Source: Patescibacteria group bacterium (GTDB lineage Bacteria > Patescibacteriota > Doudnabacteria > UBA920). From it: DNA of 37,150 nucleotides. The stretch is taken from NCBI GenBank assembly GCA_023484515.1, contig JAMDAY010000018.1, positions 1 to 37,150 on the forward strand, read 5' to 3'. Position numbers and translations under genes: made by a program. The notes under the pieces are model-generated. The model had not been told where the DNA came from. It worked only from the letters and a program-made list of their open reading frames with translations, and ran no database searches. The first letter of the stretch is position 1. Each line of letters begins with the position of its first letter. Below are positions 1 through 7,308 of the stretch, in pieces.

Positions 1-2
1 CG

Positions 3-1118
3 CCTTACGCTTTCTGCCTTGATCCAGCAAAAAAAGATACGCCTTATTTTGCCGGCTCACATGCACTGACAACGGCTTTTTGCCTCGAAGCTATGCATAA
101 GTACCTGCTTTTACAAAAACAGGCTCATGCAGAGACAATAAAGAAAAGACAGTTTACCCCGCAGGAAAATCAAATTTACCGGAAAGTAATTAATCTGGCG
201 AAAAAAAGATTTTCTGCTCTTGGAACTGAAATCAAAAATCCCGCACTCGAAATTTTGGAAAAGACTGTTGCAAAAGACGCCGACCGGCAAATCGTACTTT
301 TGCCTTTTTGGTTCAGGCAAACTTTGAGGGAAAATGGAAAGTTCATTACAGACGAACAGATCACTGCTTTAGGCTTGGCCAACTTATACGGCTGGATCGC
401 TTATACGATTTATGATGATTTTTTCGATGGCGAGGGTAAAATAGATCTTCTGCCGGTAGCCAACATTGGCCTTCGGGAAGTAACAACTTTTTATGCGCAG
501 ATACTTGGAAACAACAATGATAATTATAAAACCATTAAGAAAATTTTGGATAATATTGAAAACTCAAACGCTTGGGAAAGCAAATACTGCCGGGGCGTAC
601 TGATTGATAGCAAACTGGTTATTCCCAGACAATTGCCTGATTTTAAAAATCTTCGGCAACTGGCCGACAAGAGCCTGGGCCACGCTCTGGGACCCGTGAC
701 GATTTTAATGCTGCTGAATTTTAAACACATCTCCTGGCAAATTAAGGAGATCTTGTCATTTTTCACCCATTACCTGATAGCCCGCCAGCTCAATGACGAC
801 GCGCATGACTGGCTGGAAGACCTCCGGGCAGGCAGAATCAACAGCGTTGGCGCAAGTATACTGGCGGCTATGGACAGAAAAACGATCAACCTCCAGCGTG
901 ACGAGCGGAAACTGCAAAAATTATTCTGGAATGATATCCTGCCCCATGTGGCGGAGAATATTTTTAAACACACCAAATTAGCACGGTTAGCATTATCACA
1001 TATTGGCGTTATTGAAAAACCGGATTTACTTTTAAACCTGTTGGCCAGGCCGGAAGCAGCCGCCAGACAGGCTTTGGAAGAAGCTAAAAAGATGCGGGAC
1101 TTTTTATCAAGCTATTAA
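3..1118 (+). CDS. class I isoprenoid synthase-like protein (5' partial)
   Basis: The reading frame is open from the left window edge to the TAA at 1116-1118, so the true start is probably outside. The ATG at 93 is internal and has no ribosome binding site in front of it. Two aspartate-rich motifs of the trans-isoprenyl diphosphate synthase fold are visible: DDFFD at bases 414-428 and DDAHD at 795-809, the second inside NDDAHDWLED. In this family the two motifs bind Mg2+ and the diphosphate of the allylic substrate. The rest of the chain is largely helical with little clear similarity, so the product (polyprenyl diphosphate, terpene or other) cannot be told. The class I fold is well supported and the substrate is not. 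Confidence 0.7.
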   Translation, partial: PYAFCLDPAKKDTPYFAGSHALTTAFCLEAMHKYLLLQKQAHAETIKKRQFTPQENQIYRKVINLAKKRFSALGTEIKNPALEILEKTVAKDADRQIVLLPFWFRQTLRENGKFITDEQITALGLANLYGWIAYTIYDDFFDGEGKIDLLPVANIGLREVTTFYAQILGNNNDNYKTIKKILDNIENSNAWESKYCRGVLIDSKLVIPRQLPDFKNLRQLADKSLGHALGPVTILMLLNFKHISWQIKEILSFFTHYLIARQLNDDAHDWLEDLRAGRINSVGASILAAMDRKTINLQRDERKLQKLFWNDILPHVAENIFKHTKLARLALSHIGVIEKPDLLLNLLARPEAAARQALEEAKKMRDFLSSY

Positions 1119-1148
1119 CCGCAGAACAAAGAAAAGGGGGAACAAGAG

Positions 1149-1265
1149 ATGAGAGTGCTGATATTCTTATTTCTCATTGCCGGCGAAGGGCTGAGAAGCC
1201 TGTTCAGGCCATATCACCCTCCGCCAAAGCACCAGCGCCGCTGGGCATTCTTCGACATAGACTGA
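1149..1265 (+). CDS. 38-residue putative membrane or secreted microprotein
   Basis: A short ORF starts 31 bases after the isoprenoid synthase-like gene, with a purine-rich AAGGGGG stretch ending about 7 bases before its ATG. The predicted peptide has a hydrophobic N-terminus (residues 3-11, VLIFLFLIA) followed by a basic, proline- and aromatic-rich tail ending FFDID. It is followed directly by a hairpin. No family is recognised. It could be a genuine small membrane peptide cotranscribed with the upstream gene or a chance ORF. The ribosome binding site and the tight fit between the stop codon and the terminator favour a real gene. Confidence 0.4.
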   Translation: MRVLIFLFLIAGEGLRSLFRPYHPPPKHQRRWAFFDID

Positions 1266-1275
1266 AGAGCCAGAA

Positions 1276-1310
1276 GAAAAGCCGCGGGTAAGTGGTTTTT
1301 ACCCGCGGCT
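1276..1310. terminator. bidirectional intrinsic terminator
   Basis: A perfect 12-bp GC-rich stem (1280-1291 with 1299-1310, AGCCGCGGGTAA) has a 7-base loop. On the minus strand it is followed by TTTTCTT, so it should stop transcription of the response regulator gene. On the plus strand the tail is weaker (GTCTTTAAATTT). It lies between two convergent transcription units. Confidence 0.75.
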
Positions 1311-1339
1311 GTCTTTAAATTTGCCTATTAGCCCAAATC

Positions 1340-2002
1340 TTAAATTTTATAACCTCGCCCCGAAACGGTTTCTATCAATTTATTTTTTCCGTTTAAGTTA
1401 ATTTTACGTCGCAGGCTTAGAATATGAGACTCAATCGTCTTGGAAAACGGATCGGCTTCGTTATCCCATACGTGCTCGTTTATCATGCCGCGGGAAATCA
1501 CATCTCCCTGATTATGCATTAAGAGGCCCAGCAGCATAAATTCTTTCCGGGTCAAATGAATTCCCTTATCGCCTCTGGTTACGGTATGGGTTTTTGTATT
1601 AAGCTTAAGGTCGCCAACGGCGAGCACTTCAGCTTCAATTTTATTCGGCCGGCGGAGCAGAGCCCGGATGCGCGCCATTAATTCTTTAAAAGAAAATGGC
1701 TTGTTCAAATAATCATCGGCTCCGCCATCCAGCATCTTAACCTTCAAATCTGTTTCCGATTCTATGGATAGTACCAACACGGGAACGGTTTTACCTTTAG
1801 CCCTAATATCTGCTAAAACTTCATGCCCGTTCTTTTTTGGCAGGGACACGTCCAGGATTATCAAATCGTAATCGTTGGCCCGGCCCATAGAAGACCCTTC
1901 CTCGCCGTCAGTGGCAACGTCCACGGCAAAAAGTTCGGTCTCCAAACCGTTTTTAAGAACCCTTACTATGGATTCGTCGTCTTCGACCAGCAGGATTTTC
2001 AT
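1340..2002 (-). CDS. OmpR/PhoB-type response regulator (orphan)
   Basis: This is a 220-residue two-domain response regulator. The receiver domain (about 1-115) shows the acidic pair D8/D9, the phosphoacceptor D51 in LIILDVSLP, the switch serine S79 and the conserved lysine K101 before PF. The C-terminal winged-helix DNA-binding domain (about 125-220) has the family pattern LTRKEFMLL and ends ETVSGRGYKI. Length is normal. No histidine kinase gene lies next to it, so its partner must be elsewhere. It starts at an ATG with no strong Shine-Dalgarno, behind a promoter-like pair at 2026-2054, and converges on the terminator at 1276-1310. The regulated genes are unknown. Confidence 0.93.
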   Translation of the reverse strand: MKILLVEDDESIVRVLKNGLETELFAVDVATDGEEGSSMGRANDYDLIILDVSLPKKNGHEVLADIRAKGKTVPVLVLSIESETDLKVKMLDGGADDYLNKPFSFKELMARIRALLRRPNKIEAEVLAVGDLKLNTKTHTVTRGDKGIHLTRKEFMLLGLLMHNQGDVISRGMINEHVWDNEADPFSKTIESHILSLRRKINLNGKNKLIETVSGRGYKI

Positions 2003-2025
2003 GAAAAAAATATCCCTTCAACTAA

Positions 2026-2054
2026 ATTTTAACACAAAGCTCCGCTTTTCACAA
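2026..2054 (-). promoter_or_regulatory. putative promoter of the response regulator
   Basis: On the minus strand TTGTGA (2054-2049) and TAAAAT (2031-2026) are separated by 17 bases, with TGTGT just before the -10 hexamer. Transcription would start about 17 bases before the ATG at 2002. Pattern match only. Confidence 0.4.
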
Positions 2055-2156
2055 TTTTTTAGGGCTTATGTAAAGCAAAAACTTTGAAAAAATTTTACCA
2101 AATCTTTGACGAAAATTTGACTGCTATGGTTTATAATCCAAACCGGAAACAAAAAT

Positions 2157-2201
2157 AAAAATTCGCCTTTAACAGCCCGGACAGGCTACAGACGAATTTT
2201 T
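2157..2201. terminator. hairpin in the gap before the recombinase
   Basis: AAAAATTCG at 2157-2165 pairs with CGAATTTTT at 2193-2201, enclosing a smaller AGCC/GGCT hairpin. It has terminator shape (A/T-rich outer arms) and lies in the 466-base gap between divergent genes. I see no gene in 2003-2468. Confidence 0.35.
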
Positions 2202-2322
2202 AAGTTATCCACTTCGCCCCGGTTTGACTTCTTCCGGACGGCGGTCTAGTGTTAGGTGAAAACAGCGTTTCACCTTAAAAACTTAAGCGATTCCGTTGCC
2301 CGCAAGGGTCACCCTAACAGGG

Positions 2323-2352
2323 TTGAGACAAACGACGGTTTTGTAGTATAAT
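2323..2352 (+). promoter_or_regulatory. promoter of the tyrosine recombinase
   Basis: TTGAGA (2323-2328) and a consensus TATAAT (2347-2352) are 18 bases apart. The start point would be about 2359, giving a 110-base leader before the recombinase ATG at 2469. Confidence 0.6.
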
Positions 2353-2358
2353 GGTGGC

Positions 2359-2461
2359 TGTAAGAGCTTCATGGCTCTTTCCACGCCCTATGTCCGCCGC
2401 GAGGCGGGCGCAGGAACGTACTCAAAACCTCCCGTTGATTTGTCTTGGCGGCGAGGTTTTG
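2359..2461 (+). promoter_or_regulatory. structured leader of the recombinase with a hidden ribosome binding site
   Basis: Three successive hairpins are visible: AAGAGC/GCTCTT (2362-2367 with 2374-2379), GTCCGCC/GGCGGGC closed by a GCGA tetraloop (2392-2409), and CAAAACCTC/GAGGTTTTG (2423-2431 with 2453-2461). The only Shine-Dalgarno-like GAGG before the ATG lies inside the right arm of the last one, so the stem would occlude ribosome binding. Function is inferred from position. Confidence 0.45.
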
Positions 2462-2468
2462 TGGTTTT

Positions 2469-3554
2469 ATGGATCCAATTCAGACACATCATTATTTCAG
2501 ACAAATTGCCCAGGAATTTCTGGTGTATTGCCAGTTTGGAAAAGAAACCCCGATTGCCAAAACGACTCTGGTAGGCTACACGCGCGGGATGAAACTGATA
2601 AATAAAGTATTCGGCGACAAGGCAATAGAAGAACTGGATGCCAACGATGTCCTGCTTTTGAGGAAATCTATTCTGGAACGCGGCTGCGCCCTGAGCTACC
2701 TGCACAAAATTTTGAGCATGCTCCGATCCGTCCTACGGTACTGCCGGGAGGAAAGGGACATGGAACTATTCCCTCTGGAGAAAATCAAACTGCCAAAAAT
2801 CAAATGGCGGGACGTGGAGTTCTACAGCGTCAGCCAGGTGGAAAAAATTATTTTGGCTATCGAAACGCAGACAATTCATGGCATCCGCCTGATGGCGGTT
2901 GTGGCCGGCTTCTTGGACAGCGGCATGCGCATATCAGAACTGCTTTCCCTGGACCGCAACAGCATAGATTACGGAGACGGCAGCGCGTATATAATCGGCA
3001 AGGGCGGCAAGCAAAGAAAAGTGTTCTTTAGGAAATGGTCAATGGACTGGATACAAAAATATCTTGCCCAGAGAGCCGACAGCCACCAGGCGATGTTCGT
3101 GGTCCACCACGCAGGCTATGAGCTGGCAAGACTTCGGCCGGAAGACGTCCGGAAAATGCTGAGGCGGATTTCCAAAACACTCGGTTTTAAAGTCAGACCT
3201 CACGCCCTGCGGAGAACTTTTGCCACCCTCCTGCACGGCAATGGCGTGGACATCAGGTTTCTGCAAGCCCTGCTTGGCCATTCTTCCGTGCAGGTGACGG
3301 AACGCTATGTGGGCGTAGACCAGGTCATGCTCAAGGCAATGGTTAACACCAGAATGAATTATGGACTGGCTGAAGCGGTTACCTCCCAGATGGCAAATAT
3401 CCGGTGGGCCAAGGGTTACGACCAGTGTACAGAATGTGGACAAACCCGGCGGCCTCACCTGGCCAGAGGTTACTGCGACAGCTGTTACATGAACGCGCGG
3501 AATCACAAAGAACTCAATAAACCGGGGGTTTTGGCGCTACAGGGAGTTGTTTAG
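2469..3554 (+). CDS. tyrosine recombinase/integrase with C-terminal zinc ribbon
   Basis: This 361-residue XerC/D-like recombinase has a SAM-like core-binding N-terminal domain (about 5-105) and a catalytic domain with R154 (GMRISELL), K178 in the beta-hairpin, H245xxR248 (HALRRTF), H271 (LLGHSS) and nucleophile Y280 (ERYVGV). All expected active-site residues are present, so it should cut and rejoin DNA. After the catalytic domain comes an unusual tail with C320xxC323 and C336xxC339, which looks like a zinc ribbon. An upstream in-frame TTG at 2445 exists, but the ATG at 2469 begins where the usual N-terminus does. The position beside orphan genes and a tRNA-end-like sequence suggests an integrated element; a chromosomal Xer role is also possible. 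Confidence 0.88.
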   Translation: MDPIQTHHYFRQIAQEFLVYCQFGKETPIAKTTLVGYTRGMKLINKVFGDKAIEELDANDVLLLRKSILERGCALSYLHKILSMLRSVLRYCREERDMELFPLEKIKLPKIKWRDVEFYSVSQVEKIILAIETQTIHGIRLMAVVAGFLDSGMRISELLSLDRNSIDYGDGSAYIIGKGGKQRKVFFRKWSMDWIQKYLAQRADSHQAMFVVHHAGYELARLRPEDVRKMLRRISKTLGFKVRPHALRRTFATLLHGNGVDIRFLQALLGHSSVQVTERYVGVDQVMLKAMVNTRMNYGLAEAVTSQMANIRWAKGYDQCTECGQTRRPHLARGYCDSCYMNARNHKELNKPGVLALQGVV

Positions 3555-3573
3555 AGATATCCACTTATTCGAC

Positions 3574-3601
3574 TTGCATTATTCGGTAGTTGGGGTATAC
3601 T
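3574..3601 (+). promoter_or_regulatory. promoter placed for a leaderless transcript
   Basis: TTGCAT (3574-3579) and TATACT (3596-3601) are 16 bases apart. Seven bases downstream of the -10 is the A of the ATG at 3608, so transcription would begin at the start codon. Confidence 0.45.
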
Positions 3602-3607
3602 GGACTT

Positions 3608-3883
3608 ATGAATTACCCAAAGGAAATAAGAAACAAGGCTATAGTGATCCTCAGAAAACTTGATCCCGATACCTACAAATACAAGGTTTTGGGAGAACTA
3701 ATGCCCACTAAAATAGGCTCTGAATACAGACCAATGCACCCTTCTACTGTTGAGGAAATCTATAAACGGGATATCAAGAAATACAACCTCTTGCCAACCC
3801 GCAAAGCCATAAAACAGGCAGAAGAGGCATTGTCCAAAAACGATGAAATATTGTCAGAATTTTCTGGAGTTGACGGTAAGTAA
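3608..3883 (+). CDS. small orphan protein, 91 residues
   Basis: The ORF encodes a charged, mostly helical protein (start MNYPKEIRNKA; lysine-rich middle; acidic C-terminus). An in-frame TTG at 3590 would overlap the promoter, so the ATG at 3608 is preferred. No Shine-Dalgarno is present and the predicted start of transcription falls on the ATG, which suggests leaderless translation. It sits 53 bases after the recombinase gene on the same strand and may belong to the same accessory segment. The N-terminal helices could form a small DNA-binding fold, but no family is recognised. Confidence 0.6.
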   Translation: MNYPKEIRNKAIVILRKLDPDTYKYKVLGELMPTKIGSEYRPMHPSTVEEIYKRDIKKYNLLPTRKAIKQAEEALSKNDEILSEFSGVDGK

Positions 3884-4000
3884 CATTTGACTTCTTTCGG
3901 GAGTTCGTATAAGCTGGTCAATGTAAGCTGTTTAACAACCAAGGTTTAACAAAGTTGTAAGAGACATTTACTTCCCGGGTTCATTGGGTTTTTATGGCAG

Positions 4001-4033
4001 ATGTTCCGAGTCCGATCCCCACCCGACCCACCA
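4001..4033 (+). other. tRNA-3'-end-like sequence ending in CCA
   Basis: The stretch has a T-loop-like TCCGATC (4011-4017), an acceptor-like CCGACCC and a final A plus CCA at 4030-4033, and is followed at once by a terminator, as tRNA genes often are. No matching 5' half is seen upstream and the T-stem does not pair, so it is not a tRNA. It may be a remnant or attachment site linked to the recombinase. Confidence 0.25.
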
Positions 4034-4073
4034 AATTAAAATACTCAAGCCATTGGCTTGAGTATTTTAATTT
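4033..4073. terminator. strong bidirectional terminator
   Basis: A perfect 19-bp stem (4033-4051 with 4055-4073) has a 3-base loop, a GC-richer top (CTCAAGCC) and A/T-only outer arms that supply a U-run on either strand. Confidence 0.8.
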
Positions 4074-4074
4074 G

Positions 4075-4100
4075 CCCTACGAAGCCTTGGCGAAGTAGGG
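4075..4100. repeat. short palindromic repeat, copy 1
   Basis: CCCTAC (4075-4080) pairs with GTAGGG (4095-4100) around GAAGCCTTGGCGAA. A similar core in the other orientation (TTCGCTAAAGCTACGAAG, 11543-11560) follows the tRNA-Val gene, suggesting a dispersed short element. Confidence 0.35.
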
Positions 4101-4242
4101 CTGCTAAAGCCAAGATTTATCCTACTAAGCTTTATATGGAGCAGGGCTTTTTGCGTTATAATAAGGATATGTATTTTCATTTTTTAGGCCTTGCCCGGAT
4201 AAAGGATTGAAGTGTGAACTATATCATGAGCGAGTGCAGTCA

Positions 4243-4271
4243 TTGCAGTAAAATGGAAATTTTGCTATAGT
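4243..4271 (+). promoter_or_regulatory. promoter of the 81-residue orphan gene
   Basis: TTGCAG (4243-4248) and TATAGT (4266-4271) are separated by exactly 17 bases, with TGC before the -10 (extended -10 form). The leader would be about 30 bases long and contains the ribosome binding site AAAGGAGG. Confidence 0.6.
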
Positions 4272-4306
4272 CAAGCAAACAAAGTTTGGGTGCAAAGGAG
4301 GCGCAA

Positions 4307-4552
4307 ATGCCGCAAATGCAAAGTAAAGAGAAACAGAGCTGCCTAGTCGAACCCGGACTAGGCATGACGCTGGAAGGTTTCGTCGCTGTGGCAGAAGAGG
4401 CGGGAATTTTAGATTCCGATGTTCATTCCCTTTCGGGGAATTTCTACAGCCTCAGGTTGGATGACCGACAGAGACAAATTCTGTCGAAAGCAGGCTGCAC
4501 GGTTACGGAGTCGATAAATTCGCGGCTTCCAGACCCGTCACGATGGCGCTAG
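4307..4552 (+). CDS. orphan protein, 81 residues, in a complete single-gene unit
   Basis: The ATG at 4307 follows AAAGGAGG (4294-4301) at good spacing, so this start is preferred over the in-frame TTG at 4286. The protein is soluble and mixed alpha/beta in appearance (LEGFVAVAEEAGILD; FYSLRLDDRQRQILSKAGC) with two cysteines. No family is recognised. It has its own promoter (4243-4271) and a textbook terminator (4567-4597). The strong Shine-Dalgarno and codon choice differ from the core genes nearby, which mostly lack a Shine-Dalgarno, suggesting an acquired gene. The pattern ILSKAGCTV resembles small DNA- or RNA-associated proteins only superficially. Confidence 0.65.
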   Translation: MPQMQSKEKQSCLVEPGLGMTLEGFVAVAEEAGILDSDVHSLSGNFYSLRLDDRQRQILSKAGCTVTESINSRLPDPSRWR

Positions 4553-4566
4553 CCTGGATACCGTTG

Positions 4567-4597
4567 GGGCGGCGTGCGCGTCGCCCTATTTTTTTTT
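4567..4597 (+). terminator. intrinsic terminator
   Basis: GGGCGGCG (4567-4574) pairs with CGTCGCCC (4579-4586) around a TGCG loop and is followed by a run of nine T (4589-4597). Confidence 0.9.
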
Positions 4598-4703
4598 ATG
4601 ATTGATTAGCAAGCTGCTTGTAGTTGCCTAATTTATCAGATCATTAGAGACTCATAAATAAGTCAACCAACCCCAGAGCCCAATAGATTTGGCAACTATA
4701 GAA

Positions 4704-5903
4704 TCAAGGTTTAATAATAGCATTAGTTTGCCCAATTTTTTTCAAAATGCTTTTTGTTTCATCCGCCGTGGCCGGGCGGGGGGTGGAGTAGTTTTCTATA
4801 ATTACCGGGATTAGTTCTATGGCATCAAGCTTTGCCGCAATGCGCGGGCCCTGCAGGGTTGTTCCCGGGGCTGCCTGGTTTCCGTTTTGGTTTTGCGGGC
4901 CGGCGGCAGGCGCCCCGCTTTTGGACAAGGTAATTTTTAGCGCCAGGCCTTCTTTGGTGTCCCGGCTCCACTCCTGGTCAAAAATAAAATTTCCCAGGGA
5001 ATAAAAAATATACTTGCCGCGGTATTTTTCCACGGTCTGAACCCAGTGCGGATGCCCGCCTATTACCAGGTCCGCGCCGTCGTCTATGGCTGCGCGGGCA
5101 AAGTTAATCTGCGCCTCGCTGGGCTGGCGCGTGTATTCCGTACCCGCATGCATGGTGGCAACCACAAAATCGCAGGAAGATTTAAGGCTGGAAATTTCAG
5201 ACTTCAGGCTGGAAAGATTTTCAATCCTGGCCACGTAGTTGTTTGCGGTCTTGCCGTTGTCGTTGACGGAAGCGTAAGACGCGCCAGCAAAGCAGATTTT
5301 TATCCCGTTGGCGTCAACCGCGGCCGGCTGCCAGGCTTCCTTTAAATTGTCCCCCGTGCCAACGTGCCGGATGCCGTTTCGGTCCAGGTATTGCATGGTG
5401 TAATCCAGGCCGCTTATGCCTTGGTCAAGCGCGTGGTTATTCGCAAGGTTAAGAATTTTAAAATTAAAATCAACCAGGCCCTGGGCGTAGTCTGCGGGAG
5501 CGGCAAAGGCCAGGGAATGTCCGCCTACAATGCCGCTGCCGGGAGAAAGAGGGGATTCCAGGTTGCCAAAACTGAAATTTACCGATTTTAAAATATCGGC
5601 CATGTCCCGGAAAGGCAGTTCATTGTCCGCAGATTTCCGGATAGCGCCGGCAACGCTGCGCGACAGCATAATGTCGCCTACGGCCAGGAAAGATGCCGTG
5701 GCCGGAGAATTTTGCGGGGTCAATTCCTGCGATCTTTGGTAATAGTTTTCCAGGCTGCCGTTGCTCTCCGGCAGCTCGGTCAGGCCTTTTTCCCGCGGCC
5801 CCTGTCCGGCATAAGGGTCTAGTCCGTGCTGCCACAACCCGAATGCCGCAGCCAGGACAAAGGCAATGGAAATAAAAATTTTCAAAAACGATTTTTTGGA
5901 CAT
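4704..5903 (-). CDS. CapA/PgsA-type membrane-anchored metallophosphatase
   Basis: This 399-residue protein has an N-terminal membrane anchor (about 6-24) and a CapA-family calcineurin-like domain. Motifs in order are AVGDIMLSR, FGNLESPLS, LANNHALDQG, ATMHAGTEY, GGHPHWVQ and YSLGNFIFDQ, which carry the Asp, Asn and His metal ligands of the family. CapA proteins take part in poly-gamma-glutamate or other envelope polymer synthesis, with the domain outside the membrane; here no polymer synthetase (CapB/CapC) is nearby, so the substrate is unknown. A low-complexity Gln/Asn/Pro/Gly stretch near residues 330-350 interrupts the C-terminal part. One copy of an 83-bp repeat lies 30 bases upstream of the ATG. 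Confidence 0.88.
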   Translation of the reverse strand: MSKKSFLKIFISIAFVLAAAFGLWQHGLDPYAGQGPREKGLTELPESNGSLENYYQRSQELTPQNSPATASFLAVGDIMLSRSVAGAIRKSADNELPFRDMADILKSVNFSFGNLESPLSPGSGIVGGHSLAFAAPADYAQGLVDFNFKILNLANNHALDQGISGLDYTMQYLDRNGIRHVGTGDNLKEAWQPAAVDANGIKICFAGASYASVNDNGKTANNYVARIENLSSLKSEISSLKSSCDFVVATMHAGTEYTRQPSEAQINFARAAIDDGADLVIGGHPHWVQTVEKYRGKYIFYSLGNFIFDQEWSRDTKEGLALKITLSKSGAPAAGPQNQNGNQAAPGTTLQGPRIAAKLDAIELIPVIIENYSTPRPATADETKSILKKIGQTNAIIKP

Positions 5904-5933
5904 TTTGTAAAATAGTTTAAGATGGGTGCTTCC

Positions 5934-6016
5934 CTATTGATCTCCGCAAAATCAGTTGAACAAATTTCGGCTTACTGATAACAAAAATTATTCAAGATAA
6001 TATGCGGGCCTCAATA
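5934..6016. repeat. 83-bp dispersed repeat, copy 1
   Basis: The reverse complement of this segment matches 14565-14647 at 81 of 83 bases by eye. Here it lies just upstream of the CapA-like gene, and the other copy lies just upstream of the yqeY-like gene, both in the same orientation relative to the gene. The two differences fall at the -10-like TATACT of copy 2, which reads TCAACT here. Confidence 0.9.
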
Positions 6017-6041
6017 GGCATATTCGCACGAATTAGCCTAT
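6014..6041. repeat. REP-like palindrome, copy A
   Basis: ATAGGCATATTCG, CA, CGAATTAGCCTAT: the arms pair except for a 2-base internal loop. Related palindromes occur at 16490-16515 and 16821-16850. This copy abuts the 83-bp repeat. Confidence 0.6.
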
Positions 6042-6134
6042 GGAAGGGGCACTATACTGCCTAAACAAATAATTGCATGCGGCAGCCGCAATTGGCCATT
6101 GTAAATGATTTTAGCTCTTTGTGAAAATAAACCG

Positions 6135-7226
6135 TCATCTCGCCAGCACGTATTGCTGGCCGCCCAGGTTCCTAACTTTACCTTTAATTTCCAAAAAAGT
6201 CAAAGCTGACATTATTTCCTGGGCTGCCATTTCCGACTGCTTGATCAGCTCGTTAATATGGACAGGCTCAAAGCCCAGGATTTTCAAGATTAAAGTTTCG
6301 GCCGGGGAGTCGCCGAACATTTGTTGCGCGGTTTTTTCCTCGGGCAGCCGCTTTAAGTTAAGTTCCTCCAATATGTCGTTGGCGGAAGTTAAAGGCCGCG
6401 CGCCCATTTTGATCAAATTGTTCGGCCCCTTGCTGGTGTCGGCAAAAATCGGGCCCGGCACGGCGAACACGGCCCGGTTCTGTTCCAAGGCGTATTTGGC
6501 GGTTATGAGCGAGCCGCTTTTTAAATTGCACTCAATGATAATTGTAGCCACGGAGAGCCCCGAAATAATGCGGTTGCGGGACACAAAATGGTGCTTGAGC
6601 GGGGGAGTGCCAATGGGGTGCTCGCTTAAAATAGCGCCGCCGCATTTTAATATTTCTTCAGCCAGCCAAACGTGCTCTTTGGGATAAAAGGCTTTTTCGT
6701 CCAGCCCGCCTCCCAGGACGGCAATGGTGCGGCGGCCTTTTTGCACGGCCAGTTGCTGGACCGCGGAGTCCACGCCGTAAGCCAGGCCGGAAACCAGGGT
6801 CAGGCCGGCATCTGCCAGGGGCCCCACTGCGTAAGGTATTACGGTCCGCCCGTAATTGGTTATCATCCTCGTCCCGACGACTGACACGCACAGTTCCTCG
6901 GCCGAAAGCATTGTCCCTTTGTAATAAATAATCGGCGGGAATTTGGAGATTTCCAAAAGGAGCTTGGGATAATTGCTGTCCCGGAAATCCAGGATGTGAA
7001 TATTTTCCGCTTCCAATTTTTTTATTTCCTCGGCCAGGTCAATTTTTTCCCGATGGCTTAAAAACATCCGGGATATTTCCGGCTCTATGCCTGCGGCCGC
7101 AAGCTGGCTTTCCGAAGCCTGGTAAGCCCGGCTAAAATTGCCGAAATATCCGGCCAGATGCATCAGCCTGGCCGGCCCGAATTGGGGGAGCAAATTAAAA
7201 GCATGGAGATAAAATTTGTCTTCCAT
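6135..7226 (-). CDS. dprA: DNA-processing protein DprA
   Basis: DprA (also Smf) binds incoming single-stranded DNA and loads RecA during natural transformation. The protein has an N-terminal SAM/HhH-like region (LLPQFGPARLMHL), the Rossmann-fold DprA domain with VVGTRMITNYG, LVSGLAYGVDSAVQQLA, TIAVLGGGLD, YP, GTPPLKHHFVSRNRIISGLS and GSLITAKYALEQNR, and a C-terminal winged helix (from SPAETLILKIL) ending GGQQYVLAR. Start: the frame extends to a TTG at 7280, but the ATG at 7226 (363 residues, MEDKFYLHAFNLLP) starts where the family normally does. comEC at the right edge of the window is its expected partner. Confidence 0.93.
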   Translation of the reverse strand: MEDKFYLHAFNLLPQFGPARLMHLAGYFGNFSRAYQASESQLAAAGIEPEISRMFLSHREKIDLAEEIKKLEAENIHILDFRDSNYPKLLLEISKFPPIIYYKGTMLSAEELCVSVVGTRMITNYGRTVIPYAVGPLADAGLTLVSGLAYGVDSAVQQLAVQKGRRTIAVLGGGLDEKAFYPKEHVWLAEEILKCGGAILSEHPIGTPPLKHHFVSRNRIISGLSVATIIIECNLKSGSLITAKYALEQNRAVFAVPGPIFADTSKGPNNLIKMGARPLTSANDILEELNLKRLPEEKTAQQMFGDSPAETLILKILGFEPVHINELIKQSEMAAQEIMSALTFLEIKGKVRNLGGQQYVLAR

Positions 7227-7273
7227 AAGAAAAGCGGCATTTCTTCCCTTATATATAGCAAATTTAAGAAGCC

Positions 7274-7302
7274 TTGACAAACTGCTTTAAAAGGTGTATT
7301 AT
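7274..7302 (+). promoter_or_regulatory. strong promoter facing away from dprA
   Basis: A perfect -35 TTGACA (7274-7279) and TATTAT (7297-7302) are 17 bases apart. No coding gene lies downstream on this strand; the next genes are all on the minus strand. It therefore most likely drives the structured RNA at 7309-7545. Confidence 0.6.
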
Positions 7303-7308
7303 TATATA

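Noticed and set aside
2203-2211. DnaA-box-like TTATCCACT
   Set aside because: A single near-match; no cluster of boxes, AT-rich unwinding region or dnaA/dnaN genes, so no origin is claimed.
3039-3506. 155-codon minus-strand ORF opposite the recombinase
   Set aside because: It overlaps the catalytic and zinc-ribbon coding sequence of the recombinase and shows no domain.
4001-4033. Full tRNA or tmRNA ending at CCA before the terminator
   Set aside because: No 5' acceptor partner or D/anticodon arms in the preceding 120 bases, and the T-stem does not pair. Kept only as a tRNA-end-like fragment.
4226-4270. 14-codon ORF with a CxxC (MSECSHCSK)
   Set aside because: No ribosome binding site, and it overlaps the promoter of the next gene. 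Probably chance.
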